From a virus, in IMG/VR virus record IMGVR_UViG_3300042471_000991, positions 1-41,262 of that record: DNA of 41,262 nucleotides; one strand, given 5' to 3'. This document shows positions 1-9,900 of the stretch, one piece after another. A model generated the notes under the pieces. That model worked only from the letters and a program-made list of their open reading frames with translations, ran no database searches and had not been told where the DNA came from. The translations under genes and the position numbers were made by a program. How positions within the stretch are numbered: the first letter of the stretch is position 1; each line of letters begins with the position of its first letter.

Positions 1-1485
1 TGTAAATGTTAAAGTTGTTTCGTGAGTATCGTTAGTTCCTTCAATTACAATATTATTATCAAGAACCAATAACCCAGAAATAGAAGGTGTTGTTAAAACT
101 GGACTTGTTAATGTTTTATTACTTAAAGATTGAACACTATTTAGATCAGCAGTAATGCTTGTATCTATAGTAAAAATGTTGCCAGTAAGAGTAAGTCCAT
201 TACCAGCTAAATATGTTCCAGCTCCTGAAAATTGTTGCCAAACAATAGCATCTGTTCCAATTGTTACACCAGTAGATGTTTGAACCCATCCAGTATTATC
301 ATTAACTGTACCGCCAGTTACAAATGTAAAATCTCCACCATCAACTTCTGCGGATTGATCCATATCAGTAGCACGAGTAAGAACCCAATTAGTTGAAACT
401 GAACCAATATCTGTTACTGTATAAATACCATTTTGTAATTGAGATGTTTGATTTTTAACAAGAACTCTATCATTTGTATTTAAGGTAATTCCATCAATAA
501 CTAGTGCAGCCTGAGTTCCACTATTAGTTAATGTAGCTCCAACACCAGATGTTCCATTAGAATATGTTGCAGTAAGATTAGATGTTGTTGCTGTTATGCT
601 TGAAGGGTGTATATGAAGACCTTGTGCAACATCATCAACATATTGCTTTGTAGCAGCTTGTAAAGGTTGTGATGGATCTGCATTAAGTGTAACAGTTCCT
701 GGAAATGTAACTGAATTTGGAAGAGAAAGAGTTACTGCTCCAGTTGAAGTGCTTGCTGTAATTTGATTTGCAGTTCCAGAAACACTTGAAACTCCTCCAG
801 AAGCATTAAATGAAAATGTTCCAGCAGTATCGTCATAGGTTATACTAATATTTGTTTGCGTACCACCAGCAATTGCTGTTGCAATAGTATCCTGTGCTGC
901 TTCATTAAAATCCGTTACATTTCCAGATGTGACTGAAATTGTATTACTTGTAGAGCTAATTGTTTTGTTTGTGAGAGTCTGTGATCCCGATGTTGTTGCA
1001 ACTGTAGAATCAATTGCTATTGTTACTGCAGAAGATCCATTATAAGAAGTTCCTGAAAGACCAGTTCCAATTGTTAGTGCATTTGGAGCAGCAGCAGTTA
1101 TCGTTGTAGAACCTCCAAGAGAAACAGAGTTTCCATTTATAGTTACTGAAGAATTTGTTAATTTATCATTTGCAATAGATCCTGCAAGCATTGTATTTGT
1201 AACAGTTCCAGTATCTCCATTTGTTATTACTGTTCCAGTAATGTTTGGTAAAGTAATTGTTCTATCTGCTGTTGGATCTGTAACTGTTAAAGTTGTTTCA
1301 TAAGAATCTGGTGTGGTTCCTTCAAATATAATTCCATCTCCATCAATTATTGGAGATGTTAGTGTTTTATTAGTAACTGTGCTTGTGCTTGCTTCTGTAA
1401 GAACATTTGATCCATTTACAGTAGCAGATGAGCCTTCTACTACGAGGCCATTTTTAATTCTGAAGGCTTTGTCTACTGTTGCCAT
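1..1485 (-). CDS. Tail-fibre-like repeat protein, C-terminus beyond window
   Basis: The reading frame is open from ATG at 1485 to the window edge (495 codons, no stop), preceded by AAGGAGAA. The product is rich in Thr, Ser, Gly and Asn, with repeated phrases such as TNKTLTSPIIDGDG, SGSQTLTNKTISS and ATKQYVDDVAQGLHIHPSS. This style is typical of phage tail fibres and virion appendage proteins. Two TNKTLTSP units lie at opposite ends of the visible part, consistent with beta-rich repeats. It is the last visible gene of the leftward virion cluster starting near 3.1 kb. Receptor contact is inferred from composition only. Confidence 0.8.
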   Translation of the reverse strand, partial: MATVDKAFRIKNGLVVEGSSATVNGSNVLTEASTSTVTNKTLTSPIIDGDGIIFEGTTPDSYETTLTVTDPTADRTITLPNITGTVITNGDTGTVTNTMLAGSIANDKLTNSSVTINGNSVSLGGSTTITAAAPNALTIGTGLSGTSYNGSSAVTIAIDSTVATTSGSQTLTNKTISSTSNTISVTSGNVTDFNEAAQDTIATAIAGGTQTNISITYDDTAGTFSFNASGGVSSVSGTANQITASTSTGAVTLSLPNSVTFPGTVTLNADPSQPLQAATKQYVDDVAQGLHIHPSSITATTSNLTATYSNGTSGVGATLTNSGTQAALVIDGITLNTNDRVLVKNQTSQLQNGIYTVTDIGSVSTNWVLTRATDMDQSAEVDGGDFTFVTGGTVNDNTGWVQTSTGVTIGTDAIVWQQFSGAGTYLAGNGLTLTGNIFTIDTSITADLNSVQSLSNKTLTSPVLTTPSISGLLVLDNNIVIEGTNDTHETTLTFT

Positions 1486-1505
1486 TCTTTTCTCCTTATA
1501 AGGGT

Positions 1506-1943
1506 TTAAGCCTTCAAACCAGTTCGGTAAAACCTAATGGTTATAGGGCTAAGTGTTGGTGTCACCATCATGCTAATTGTACCAGAATTTAAACTGGCAG
1601 AAATACTTCCAACATCGCTACCCCCGCTAGCGACAGAAGCAAACTCTGTTATATTTTGATTGGTACCATCAAAAACTATATTAATTTCACTACTCCTATA
1701 TGAAAAACTAGCAGAATGGGATAATTGAACCATATATTTAATAGTTCTCCAGGTAGATGTGTCTATTGTGTCAAATACTGTAGCCGACTCTATACCGTTG
1801 ATTATTACGGAGTTGTTTCCATCTGCTCCCAAAGCGTCAGCTCTAAAAGAGGTGGTATCAATTAGGTCAGCGTAGTCTTGGCCATTTGGTTTATCGCCAG
1901 TTTCAAATTTTGATTTTAGTTGATTAATTGGAATTATGGCCAT
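1506..1943 (-). CDS. Small virion appendage protein (145 aa)
   Basis: Starts MAIIPINQLKSKFETGDKPN, a style of N-terminus seen in small phage baseplate or fibre-attachment proteins, then a Ser/Thr-rich beta-type body. There is no Shine-Dalgarno sequence. ATG lies six bases after the TATAAT of the ATGATATAAT element, so translation is probably leaderless. It sits between the fibre gene below and baseplate-like genes above. The structural role comes from context and the family assignment is weak. Confidence 0.65.
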   Translation of the reverse strand: MAIIPINQLKSKFETGDKPNGQDYADLIDTTSFRADALGADGNNSVIINGIESATVFDTIDTSTWRTIKYMVQLSHSASFSYRSSEINIVFDGTNQNITEFASVASGGSDVGSISASLNSGTISMMVTPTLSPITIRFYRTGLKA

Positions 1944-1949
1944 ATTAAG

Positions 1950-1959
1950 ATTATATCAT
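1950..1959 (-). promoter_or_regulatory. Late-type promoter ATGATATAAT
   Basis: Minus-strand ATGATATAAT combines an extended -10 TGA with TATAAT, six bases before the ATG at 1943. The flanking TATTTTATGATATAATC is nearly the same as at 22993. No good -35 is seen. Confidence 0.6.
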
Positions 1960-2183
1960 AAAATATAGTTATTAAACCCTATAATTGCAATGCCAATTGG
2001 TGGTGGGTTATTAGGGCTATAGCCAGGAACTGTAATATTTGTTACACGAATTTTGAAAGGAATATCATAAATAACAGACACTGTATATGGATCATTATAA
2101 ATAATTTGTGAAAAACGTTTTGTGCAGTCTTCTATTATTTCTGAATATCTTTTGTTTTTTTGAAGAATTGTTGCTGTAGCCAT
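1956..2183 (-). CDS. Hypothetical protein in virion cluster (75 aa)
   Basis: ATG at 2183 overlaps the preceding stop as TAATG, indicating translational coupling. The product has a charged N-terminal part (ATILQKNKRYSEIIEDCTKR) and a beta-type second half. No family recognised. Its stop lies inside the promoter of the next gene. Confidence 0.6.
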   Translation of the reverse strand: MATATILQKNKRYSEIIEDCTKRFSQIIYNDPYTVSVIYDIPFKIRVTNITVPGYSPNNPPPIGIAIIGFNNYIL

Positions 2184-2560
2184 TAATCTGTAAAGTCTTC
2201 AATTATTTTTACTGTGCCCTGTAAAACTGTCCATACTATAGCATTTCCTGCTGAAGCAAGTTGAATATCAAACTCATCACTTGTTTCCAAAATTTCTGTT
2301 TCATCATGTGCAAGAAATATAGTGAATTCACCTGGGCCATCGTCTGGATCAGATTCTGGGGTTACTTGAAGAACTATTGTTTCTGTTGATGGCCTATAAA
2401 AGTCCATGCCAATAGTCCAATCTTCAATTACTAAAGGATTACCAGCGTCGTCTTGTACATACATCTTAAAAGATGCAGTATCTCCACGAACAATTGTCCA
2501 TAATGATTGTGGTGGCTCTGAACCTATTGAAACATTTCCTTGATTTCTATATTGTGCCAT
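2183..2560 (-). CDS. BppU/Ig-like baseplate or fibre protein (125 aa)
   Basis: The start is set at ATG 2560 (MAQYRNQGN), which overlaps the upstream stop as TAATG; a longer in-frame extension would run into the upstream gene. The core WTIVRGDTASFKMYVQDD followed by NPLVIEDWTI matches the N-terminal Ig-like domain of phage upper-baseplate proteins (BppU type: ligand-free beta-sandwich beginning with a GDT motif). Two further proteins at 22.1-23.0 kb have the same plan. Likely a small sandwich domain in the tail tip; the exact position in the virion is unknown. Confidence 0.6.
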   Translation of the reverse strand: MAQYRNQGNVSIGSEPPQSLWTIVRGDTASFKMYVQDDAGNPLVIEDWTIGMDFYRPSTETIVLQVTPESDPDDGPGEFTIFLAHDETEILETSDEFDIQLASAGNAIVWTVLQGTVKIIEDFTD

Positions 2561-3102
2561 TATGCTAAACCTGCCTTCAAAGATCCCCATGTGCCGTTGC
2601 CTTTAAATGCTCCAACTATTATAATGCCATTTGCATTAGATTTTGCTACTATGCCAATAACTCCAGAATTTGTTATTTCTGTTATTGGCTGTGTAGTTGT
2701 TAAGCCTCCAGATGATCCAACATATAGTCTACTACCAACTGAATAAGAAACTGTATTTACACCAGTGAATATTCCAGATATAACAACAATACCATCCGAA
2801 GAATTTGCCATTGCTGCTTGTGCTAACCCCAATATTGGAAATGTTGCCAAATTTGATGCTTGAGATTTTGTTATTTCTGGTTTTCCAGAAACAGAGTCAA
2901 ATCCAGAAATATAAACTGGATCTGCTTTATTTATTGTTACACCACTATTATTTGTTACTTCTATTGTATGATAAGGTAGCCCTATTGTAGGCAGTACAGA
3001 CTCTAATCTTTCAGCTAAAGACTGTATATCTGATGCAACATCTACTGGATCCGACAATACTGGATAAGGTAGATCGTATACTGGTGTTTCGCCTGATGCC
3101 AT
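2560..3102 (-). CDS. Virion protein, fibre or decoration-like (180 aa)
   Basis: Starts MASGETPVYDLPYPVLSDPVDV, a pattern common to phage appendage proteins, followed by a compact beta domain around VTINKADPVYISG and GIFTGVNTVSYSVGSRLYVG. That region resembles small domains found in phage decoration and fibre proteins. GAGGAA lies just before the ATG, and the late-type TATAAT ends nine bases upstream. First gene of the leftward virion operon. Confidence 0.65.
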   Translation of the reverse strand: MASGETPVYDLPYPVLSDPVDVASDIQSLAERLESVLPTIGLPYHTIEVTNNSGVTINKADPVYISGFDSVSGKPEITKSQASNLATFPILGLAQAAMANSSDGIVVISGIFTGVNTVSYSVGSRLYVGSSGGLTTTQPITEITNSGVIGIVAKSNANGIIIVGAFKGNGTWGSLKAGLA

Positions 3103-3111
3103 GATTCCTCT

Positions 3112-3121
3112 ATTATATCAT
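3112..3121 (-). promoter_or_regulatory. Late-type promoter ATGATATAAT
   Basis: Exact ATGATATAAT on the minus strand, with TATAAT ending nine bases before the ATG at 3102. Back to back with the rightward promoter at 3137. Confidence 0.6.
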
Positions 3122-3136
3122 TAAAAGAAAGTTTGG

Positions 3137-3142
3137 TATAAT
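3137..3142 (+). promoter_or_regulatory. -10 box of rightward glycosyltransferase gene
   Basis: TATAAT followed by a GGAGG ribosome site at 3160-3164, seven bases before the ATG at 3172. No clear -35 is seen. Confidence 0.5.
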
Positions 3143-3171
3143 AGAATATACCTATAAATGGAGGAATAAAT

Positions 3172-3828
3172 ATGAATAATGTTTGGATAGTAGTTCCAAT
3201 CATTTCTAATAATGTAGATTTATCTGGTTTTGTAGAAAAATTTGCTGGTGGCTATACCGCCCCAGAATTCTATGAATCCGAGGTATTCAATCAAGAAACT
3301 AGAGAGATAGAAAAAAAGAGTATACCCCATCCTCATTTTGGAAAGTCTGGCCTTGATTTTTCAAATAAGATTATTTTTGTAAACACAAAGCCTAGTTATA
3401 CAGAATATAACAATGTTGTACATTTAGAAGATTTTGATGATATCAGCATATATCGTGCCTGGAATTTAGGAATTGATCATGCTGTATCCAATGGGGCAGA
3501 GTATGTTGTTTTGTTAAATGGAGTAATTGACTTTGATCCATTTGTAATTTTTGATTCATATAATGCCATAATTGAACAAGAAAAAGAACTAGTGAATATA
3601 TTTGATGGTGCTGTTATGATTTTATCTGCATCATCTTCATTAAGACCAGATAATCAGTTCCAGATTTGGTTTGGAGATAACGATTTATATCGTAGATCTG
3701 AATCAGTTTTGGGATATAGTAGATCTGACTATTTTAGATTAGATTACTTAATTGAACATAACAATGATGAAACATTTAATTCAATTGTTAAATCTGATGA
3801 ATCTAAATATAATGCTAAGTGGAGCTAA
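3172..3828 (+). CDS. GT-A-fold glycosyltransferase-like protein (218 aa)
   Basis: N-terminal strand NVWIVVPIISNNVD, then RAWNLGIDHAVSNGAEYVVLLN (residues 95-116, split here by an RA prefix) resembles the GT2 core in which a conserved Asn-Gly helix precedes the nucleotide-binding strand. A canonical DxD is not obvious; N-G-V-I-D-F-D follows the strand. It has its own promoter and a strong GGAGG site, and is the only rightward gene in this glycosylation block. Its end overlaps the convergent GT4 gene by 14 bases. Likely transfers a sugar; donor and acceptor unknown. Confidence 0.6.
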   Translation: MNNVWIVVPIISNNVDLSGFVEKFAGGYTAPEFYESEVFNQETREIEKKSIPHPHFGKSGLDFSNKIIFVNTKPSYTEYNNVVHLEDFDDISIYRAWNLGIDHAVSNGAEYVVLLNGVIDFDPFVIFDSYNAIIEQEKELVNIFDGAVMILSASSSLRPDNQFQIWFGDNDLYRRSESVLGYSRSDYFRLDYLIEHNNDETFNSIVKSDESKYNAKWS

Positions 3829-4783
3829 TTTTTTCAAATAGTTCGTTCCACTCTTTTGCTCTTAATTCCCAAGAGTAGTTTTCATTATAAAAATCAGATT
3901 GTTTTTGTAGTTTATTCTGTGTTGATATAGACCAATAATTATCTATTTCTTCATTAAGTACCTTCGCATATGCTGGAATAAAAGTCTCTGGAACTGCCTG
4001 CATTGGCATTAGCCTTGCATATTCTGATCCAGTTTCATATAGCGCTCCTAAATTTGTAGTAACCATACGACAGCCAGCAGCTCCTGCTTCAACCATAGCC
4101 AAGCAGCATGTTTCTTCAAATGTACTTGGATATGCAAATATATGTGCTTCTTGTAAAGCCTTTTTAATGATATCATTTGTTGCATATCCCATATAATTAA
4201 CATTTTTCATGTTACGAGCTATTTCAAAATGTTCTTCATATACCCCGTTGGTATGAGCCTCATATCCTGTTCCATACATTTTTGCAGAAGAATATATATC
4301 CAATTCAACATCATCTCTATTTAACATTTCAAATGCTGGAAGAAGCATATCTAGTCCACGAAATGGAGCTGATGTATAAATAAGTTTTAATTTTCCATCT
4401 TTAGTTTTTGGTTTAAATTCAATTGGCTCTATTGCATTTTTTATTACATAAGCATTTTCAAGTGGAATCCTAAATACCCAACGATACTTTTCATGTTGCC
4501 AATTTGATACATATACAAATGAATTAATAGCATTCATAAAAGATGGGTCTGTATACCCTGGCCTTAATGACTCATCACTGTGTGCCAAATGCTGCCATAA
4601 TAAATTCTTTTTTGTATATTTAATGTTTTTAAAGTATGGATTAGACAATACTATATTTATATCTTCATGTTCTTTTATATTTGTATATTTATATAGGCCA
4701 TGTTTTAATATTTCTGTACCACCCATTGGTGGCATAACATCATCCTTATTTATAGAGTCTGATGTTTTTTGTAACCAATCCAT
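3815..4783 (-). CDS. GT-B glycosyltransferase, family 4-like
   Basis: ATG 4783 is chosen because TAGGGG lies six bases upstream; a TTG at 4816 would add 11 residues and overlap the preceding gene. MGGTEILKHGLYKY matches the glycine-rich donor-side loop of GT4 enzymes. YVSNWQHEKYR, VIKNAIEP, IYTSAPFRGLDMLLPAFEML and FAYPSTFEETCCLAMVEAGA follow the classic order of the C-terminal Rossmann domain, including the Glu-rich nucleotide-sugar motif. Last gene of the leftward operon starting at 6891. Retaining sugar transfer is expected from the family; the substrate is not shown. Confidence 0.85.
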   Translation of the reverse strand: MDWLQKTSDSINKDDVMPPMGGTEILKHGLYKYTNIKEHEDINIVLSNPYFKNIKYTKKNLLWQHLAHSDESLRPGYTDPSFMNAINSFVYVSNWQHEKYRWVFRIPLENAYVIKNAIEPIEFKPKTKDGKLKLIYTSAPFRGLDMLLPAFEMLNRDDVELDIYSSAKMYGTGYEAHTNGVYEEHFEIARNMKNVNYMGYATNDIIKKALQEAHIFAYPSTFEETCCLAMVEAGAAGCRMVTTNLGALYETGSEYARLMPMQAVPETFIPAYAKVLNEEIDNYWSISTQNKLQKQSDFYNENYSWELRAKEWNELFEKISST

Positions 4784-4791
4784 ATTAACCC

Positions 4792-5514
4792 CTAGTTGTA
4801 TGTTTTTTTCTGCCAAAACTGTTGTTTATAAGAACGAACAATTTTTGATTTTAATAAAAAACCATTTTTAAGATTTTCATTTTCATTAAACTCTACTTTT
4901 TCACTTTTCCAGTCTTCTCTTTTAAAAGGAATAACTTGACATATTGGTGTTCCTTTTTCAAGAATAAAAATATCTTTATCAATTACAGAATCAAGCAACT
5001 GAAATGGAAGTTCTACTCCAAGCTTATACATATCAGTATCAACTACTCCAGAGAATGTTCTGAATGGTAGATCGTGTCTGTTTAATGGATGAGTAAACAA
5101 AGTACTATATCCTTTTGGAGTAATAATTCTCCAGCCTGGTCTCCATTTAAGAAGACTTGGTGATCCACCAAATGGTGCTGGAATACCTGGAGCCTGATCT
5201 GGTCCATGTTGCCCTATAAAATTAACATTTGTAGCCCAACGAACATTGATCATTCCATTATTATTTTTTCTAAACTCCATATCAAAAGGCAGTTCAAAAA
5301 TATATCCAGAACTTAATGCATCAAGAAATGGAGAACACCCCTTTAATGTAAGATTGCTAACTGCAACACCATCTTTTGATAAGCCATCAATTTTTTCATT
5401 GTCCATTCTTGTTGGCATATCTTTATACCACTCAGGAATTACTTGAACTGCTGGTTTTGGAATTTCAAATAAAAGTTCTGATTCTTTATCAAATGGTTCA
5501 AATTGAATTTTCAT
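4792..5514 (-). CDS. Conserved unknown family, copy 1 of 3
   Basis: 240 residues; ATG overlaps the upstream stop by four bases. Related to the proteins at 17360-18058 and 18576-19286. Shared landmarks in order: KPAVQVIPEWYKD, LKGCSPFLDALSSGYIFELP, STLFTHPLNRHDLPF, VVDTD and EKGTPICQVIPFKREDWK. The glycine, histidine and aspartate pattern and predicted beta content hint at a cupin-like sandwich, but no catalytic signature is certain. All three copies lie in glycosyltransferase operons, so a role in the same modification pathway is likely. Function unknown. Confidence 0.75.
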   Translation of the reverse strand: MKIQFEPFDKESELLFEIPKPAVQVIPEWYKDMPTRMDNEKIDGLSKDGVAVSNLTLKGCSPFLDALSSGYIFELPFDMEFRKNNNGMINVRWATNVNFIGQHGPDQAPGIPAPFGGSPSLLKWRPGWRIITPKGYSTLFTHPLNRHDLPFRTFSGVVDTDMYKLGVELPFQLLDSVIDKDIFILEKGTPICQVIPFKREDWKSEKVEFNENENLKNGFLLKSKIVRSYKQQFWQKKTYN

Positions 5515-6218
5515 TGACTACCCATTTCTGGATACCTTTTTTGTAATATGTCCAACCAGTATAACTTAAAAGTTTTTTGATGCGTTACCCTAATTTTAGG
5601 ATCTACCCAAATATCAAAACCACAATTAATTGCTTTTGTACACCAAGAAAGATCTTCACCTATTAATATAAATTCAGGATTTGTTTCTTTATTTTCATCA
5701 GTATTTGGAATAGGTACTGGACCAAACCATGGTCGTGGCATCTTTTCAAATACCCCCTGTTTAACTGCTAAAAATCCAAAACCAGCACCAGCAACTTTAA
5801 AAGGTTCTTTCTTTTCAAGAAGCATTTTTTCTGGCATCATTCCACCTCGTGGTTGATTATAGATAGGAACATGACGATCTTCCATTAAATAACAGCCAGA
5901 GATAATATCTTTTTCAGAATTATATAATCCAAAAAAATCTGCTGGTTCCCATTCTATATCAGAGTCAATCCAAATAATTTTATCGTATGTCCATTCACCA
6001 CTACATGGTTCTGTCATTTTTACATTATTTGTATCCCAACCACCAATTGTAGATTCTCTTGCCATTGCAACTAGTGAGCCACCCTGATTCAAAAAGTTCC
6101 ATGTAAGACCTTCTTGATTCAAAATATAGGTTGTTTTTAAAATACTTCTCATATATCCAGGAGTAAAGCTGTTTCCTGGAGTAGCTATTACTACATTAAA
6201 GTGTGGTTTATTACTCAT
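5511..6218 (-). CDS. GT-A glycosyltransferase-like protein (235 aa)
   Basis: N-terminal FNVVIATPGNSFTPGYMRSI, DSD motif in DKIIWIDSDIEWEPADF (metal and nucleotide-sugar binding in GT-A enzymes), then AGAGFGFLAVKQGVFEKM and GEDLSWCTKAINCGFDIWVD. The last motif matches the acceptor-side E-D-x-x-W/F-C pattern of GT2-like enzymes. Close relative of the next gene upstream (6211-6891), indicating local duplication. Overlaps both neighbours by 4-8 bases within one operon. Sugar specificity unknown. Confidence 0.75.
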   Translation of the reverse strand: MSNKPHFNVVIATPGNSFTPGYMRSILKTTYILNQEGLTWNFLNQGGSLVAMARESTIGGWDTNNVKMTEPCSGEWTYDKIIWIDSDIEWEPADFFGLYNSEKDIISGCYLMEDRHVPIYNQPRGGMMPEKMLLEKKEPFKVAGAGFGFLAVKQGVFEKMPRPWFGPVPIPNTDENKETNPEFILIGEDLSWCTKAINCGFDIWVDPKIRVTHQKTFKLYWLDILQKRYPEMGSQ

Positions 6219-6891
6219 ATTTTTCTAGCTTTACCCTAACTTTTTTATAATGTGAAAGTCTAATTGTTGGATCTAAATATATCTTAAATCCTGACTGCGT
6301 TGCTTTTTTGCACCAAGAAAAATCTTCTCCATACGGAATAAAAATTTCTTTTTCATTATTTTCTGATGCCATTCTTTCAAATAAAGATTCAAACCATGGT
6401 CTTTTCATATTTTCAAATACGCCAGACTTCATTGCAATAAAACCAAATCCAGCAGCAAATATTTCTTCTTCATTATTGCTTTTAAGAATTCTGTCAATTT
6501 CTTTTGCTGCATCATTAGATGCAACAGAAAACATAGGCGTCATTTTTTCATTAAAATATAGCCCAGATACTATATCTTTTTCTGACTTATATAATTTTAT
6601 AAAATCTTCAACTTCCCAGCCAATATCGGAATCAATCCAAATAATTTTATCGTATGTTACTGCACCACGAGCGGGTACATTATTAAATGGATCTAAATAT
6701 GTATCTCCCATGGCAGTTGCTTCTCTAGCAGAACTAACCATTGATGAATATTGATTTAAAAACATGTATGTAATATTATTATCATGCAGGTATGAAATAG
6801 TATTTATTAGGCTTTTTACATACTCTGCTTCCATATTTCTACCTGGTGTAGCTATTAGTATATTAATATGTTGTTTCAATTTTTCCCCCAT
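6211..6891 (-). CDS. GT-A glycosyltransferase-like protein, paralogue
   Basis: ATG 6891 gives MGEKLKQHINILIATPGRN; the longer open frame upstream overlaps the adhesin end and a promoter and is rejected. DSD in DKIIWIDSDIGWEVEDF, then AAGFGFIAMKSGVFENMKRP and GEDFSWCKKATQSGFKIYLD align motif by motif with the 5511-6218 protein. The ATG lies six bases after TATAAT, so the transcript is probably leaderless. First gene of the four-gene operon ending at 3815. Confidence 0.75.
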   Translation of the reverse strand: MGEKLKQHINILIATPGRNMEAEYVKSLINTISYLHDNNITYMFLNQYSSMVSSAREATAMGDTYLDPFNNVPARGAVTYDKIIWIDSDIGWEVEDFIKLYKSEKDIVSGLYFNEKMTPMFSVASNDAAKEIDRILKSNNEEEIFAAGFGFIAMKSGVFENMKRPWFESLFERMASENNEKEIFIPYGEDFSWCKKATQSGFKIYLDPTIRLSHYKKVRVKLEKYE

Positions 6892-6897
6892 ATATCT

Positions 6898-6903
6898 ATT
6901 ATA
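6898..6903 (-). promoter_or_regulatory. -10 box for glycosyltransferase operon
   Basis: Minus-strand TATAAT preceded by TGC (extended -10), six bases before ATG 6891. TTTACA 16 bases upstream may be the -35; it overlaps the end of the adhesin gene. Confidence 0.55.
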
Positions 6904-6926
6904 GCAAAGATATTTTTTTTGTAAAG

Positions 6927-9900
6927 TTATATAACTTTTACATCTTTTATAGTATCTGTTGATATTGGTAGTGATAAAGTAGTCCAAGAAGTTCCATTTG
7001 TAGATACATAAGCACCGTATTCTGTATTTACACTTGAATATCCAGTTTGTCCTTGTATACCGCCAAATACCCAAAGATTATTTCCATATACTATTGAATT
7101 AATTGTTGATCTATAATTAGAAATACGGGTAGTCCATGAAACATTATCAGTTGATACACGTATTTGACCTAAATCTCCTACCGCTGTATAAAAACTATTT
7201 CCATAAGATACTGCTAAAATATTTGTAGTTGCAAAATTAGAAGTTTGAGTATTCCATGTTATAGCATCCGTTGAAGTTCTAATTTGACCTGCATCTCCTA
7301 CTGCAATCCATATATTATTTATATAAGAAACTGAGTCTATATTAGTATTTCCAAAGTTGGAGGTTTGGGTAGTCCATGTAATAGTATCTGTGGAAGTTCT
7401 AATTGGCTCATTTTGCCCATATGACAACCAAAGTCCACTACCATACGAAATATAATATGGTTTTGTACTTGTAAAATTAACTTGTGGGGTTGTCCATGTT
7501 ATAGCATCTGTTGAACTTATAATACTAAATTTATTAGTTGATGATTGAATTTTTCCTTCAAAACCTCCTGTTACTAACGTGTTATTTCCATACACTACTG
7601 TATTTATTTGAGAATAATTAAAGTTATTGTTTACAGTAGTCCATGTAATAGCATCTGTTGAGGTGCGAATTTGGCCTGTTGCTCCACCTGCTACCCAAAG
7701 GCTATTGCCATAGGCTATTGAGTTGATAAGTGTAGTTCCAAAGTTTGAGGTTCGGGTAGTCCATGTAATAGCGTCTGTTGAGGTGCGGAGTTGGCCTGTA
7801 TCGCCAACTGCTACCCATAGATTATTTCCGTAGGCTATTGAGTTAATTTGTGTATTTCCAAAGTTTGAGGTTCGGGTAGTCCATGTAATAGCATCTGTTG
7901 AGGTGCGGAGTTGGCCTGTAGTACCACCTGCTACCCATAGGCTGTTGTCATAGGCTATTGAGTTAATTTGTGTATTTCCAAAGTTGGAGGTTCGGGTGGT
8001 CCATGTAGTAGCATCTGTTGAGGTGCGGAGTTGGCCTGTAGTACCACCTGCTACCCATAGATTATTGCCGTAGGCTATTGAGTTAATCGCTGTAGTTCCA
8101 AAGTTGGAGGTTCGGGTGGTCCATGTAGTAGCATCTGTTGAGGTGCGGATTTGGCCTGATTGTCCACCTGCTACCCATAGGCTATTGCCGTAGGCTATTG
8201 ACTGAATTGTTGTATTTCCAAAGTTGGAGGTTTGAGTGGTCCATGTAATAGTATCTGTTGAGGTGCGGATTTGGCCTGTATTGCCACCTGCTACCCATAG
8301 GCTATTGCCGTAGGCTATTGAAAATATAGTTGTATTTCCAAAGTTAGAGGTTGGCTCGTTCCATGTAGATAAATATTCTTGAGATCCAGAAGCTACCCAT
8401 AAACTATTGCCATAATCTATTGATAATATTGAATCTATTACATAATTGGATGTTCTGGTAGTCCAAGATATAGCATCTGTTGAAGTACGCAATGCACCGT
8501 TGCTTCCTCCTGCTACCCACAAATTATTTTTATATATAGTTGATAACATATTTGAACCTACAAAATTACTTTGTCTACTTGTCCATGTTATTAAGTCTGT
8601 TGAAGTTTTTAAATTGAAATTATTAAATGATGATCTTAGTTGTCCTATTGTATTGCCCAATATAAAGATATTATTAGCATATGCTACTGACAAAATTGAT
8701 GATGAATCTAAGTTTGGTATTCCAGTAATCCATGTAGTAGCATCTGTTGAGGTGCGGAGTTGGCCCAGTGCTCCACCTGCTACCCATAGGCTATTGCCAT
8801 AGGCTATTGAGTTGATTTGTGTATTTCCAAAGTTGGAGGTTTGAGTGGTCCATGTAATAGCATCTGTTGAGGTGCGGAGTTGGCCTGTCAAGCCACCTGC
8901 TACCCATAGGCTATTGCCGTAGGCTATTGAGTTAATCGCTGTAGTTCCAAAGTTGGAGGTTCGGGTGGTCCATGTAGTAGCATCTGTTGAGGTGCGGAGT
9001 TGGCCTGAATTGCCACCTGCTACCCAAAGGCTATTGTCATAGGCTATTGAGTTGATTTGTGTAGTTCCAAAGTTGGAGGTTCGGGTGGTCCATGTAGTAG
9101 CATCTGTTGAGGTGCGGATTTGGCCTGTATTGCCACCTGCTACCCATAGGCTGTTGCCGTAGGCTATTGAGTTAATTATTGTAGTTCCAAAGTTGGAGGT
9201 TACAGTGGTCCATGTAGTACCGTCTGTTGAGGTGCGGAGTTGGCCTAAACTACCACCTACTACAAATAAACTATTACCGTAGGCTATTGATAAAATTGCT
9301 CCAGATGTAAAGTTGGAAGTTCGGGTGATCCATGTAATAGTATCTGTTGAGGTGCGGATTTGTTGTCCAGATCCAGCTGCTACCCATAGATTATTGCCGT
9401 AGGTTATTGAGTAAATTATTGAAGTTCCAAAGTTGGAGGTTCGGGTGGTCCATGTAACGCCAGTAGATAATTCTGGGCCACTTGAAGCAAGAAAAAGTCC
9501 ATTTCCATATTTTATTACAACTGGATCTGTAGTACCAAATCCAGTACTAAAAGTAGTCCATGTAAGTGGATCTCTTTTATCTACAATCATTGCATAAGAA
9601 TTGTTGTTGTATGATATATTTTTTATATTTCCTATTTGTCCAGTATTATAATATAAATTAACATCTAAGGTGGGATCATATCTATATATATACCCGTTAT
9701 TTGTTGCTACAACATTATTATCTAAAGATGTAGTAAAAGATTTTTCATTACCAGGAATATAAATAAAAGCTCCACTAGTGGATAAGTCTCTTGCTATTAC
9801 AAATATTCCATTTCCATAAGCAACTGATTGATTAATTATAGAGTTATTATTTTCACGACTATACGTTGGGACTGTAATCCATGTAATACCATCTGTTGTG

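Noticed and set aside
1313-1501. Plus-strand open frame of 62 codons
   Set aside because: Antisense to the fibre gene; Val-rich composition is a shadow of Thr/Asn repeats, no ribosome site.
6892-7074. Longer N-terminus of the 6211 glycosyltransferase
   Set aside because: Would cross the -10 box and overlap the adhesin end; Cys/Tyr/Arg-rich extension looks random.
8446-8802. Plus-strand frame of 118 codons inside the adhesin
   Set aside because: Opposite-strand shadow of the Asp-box repeats.
7621-9470. CRISPR-like array
   Set aside because: Repeats are 120-bp contiguous coding units in frame, without short repeats and unique spacers.
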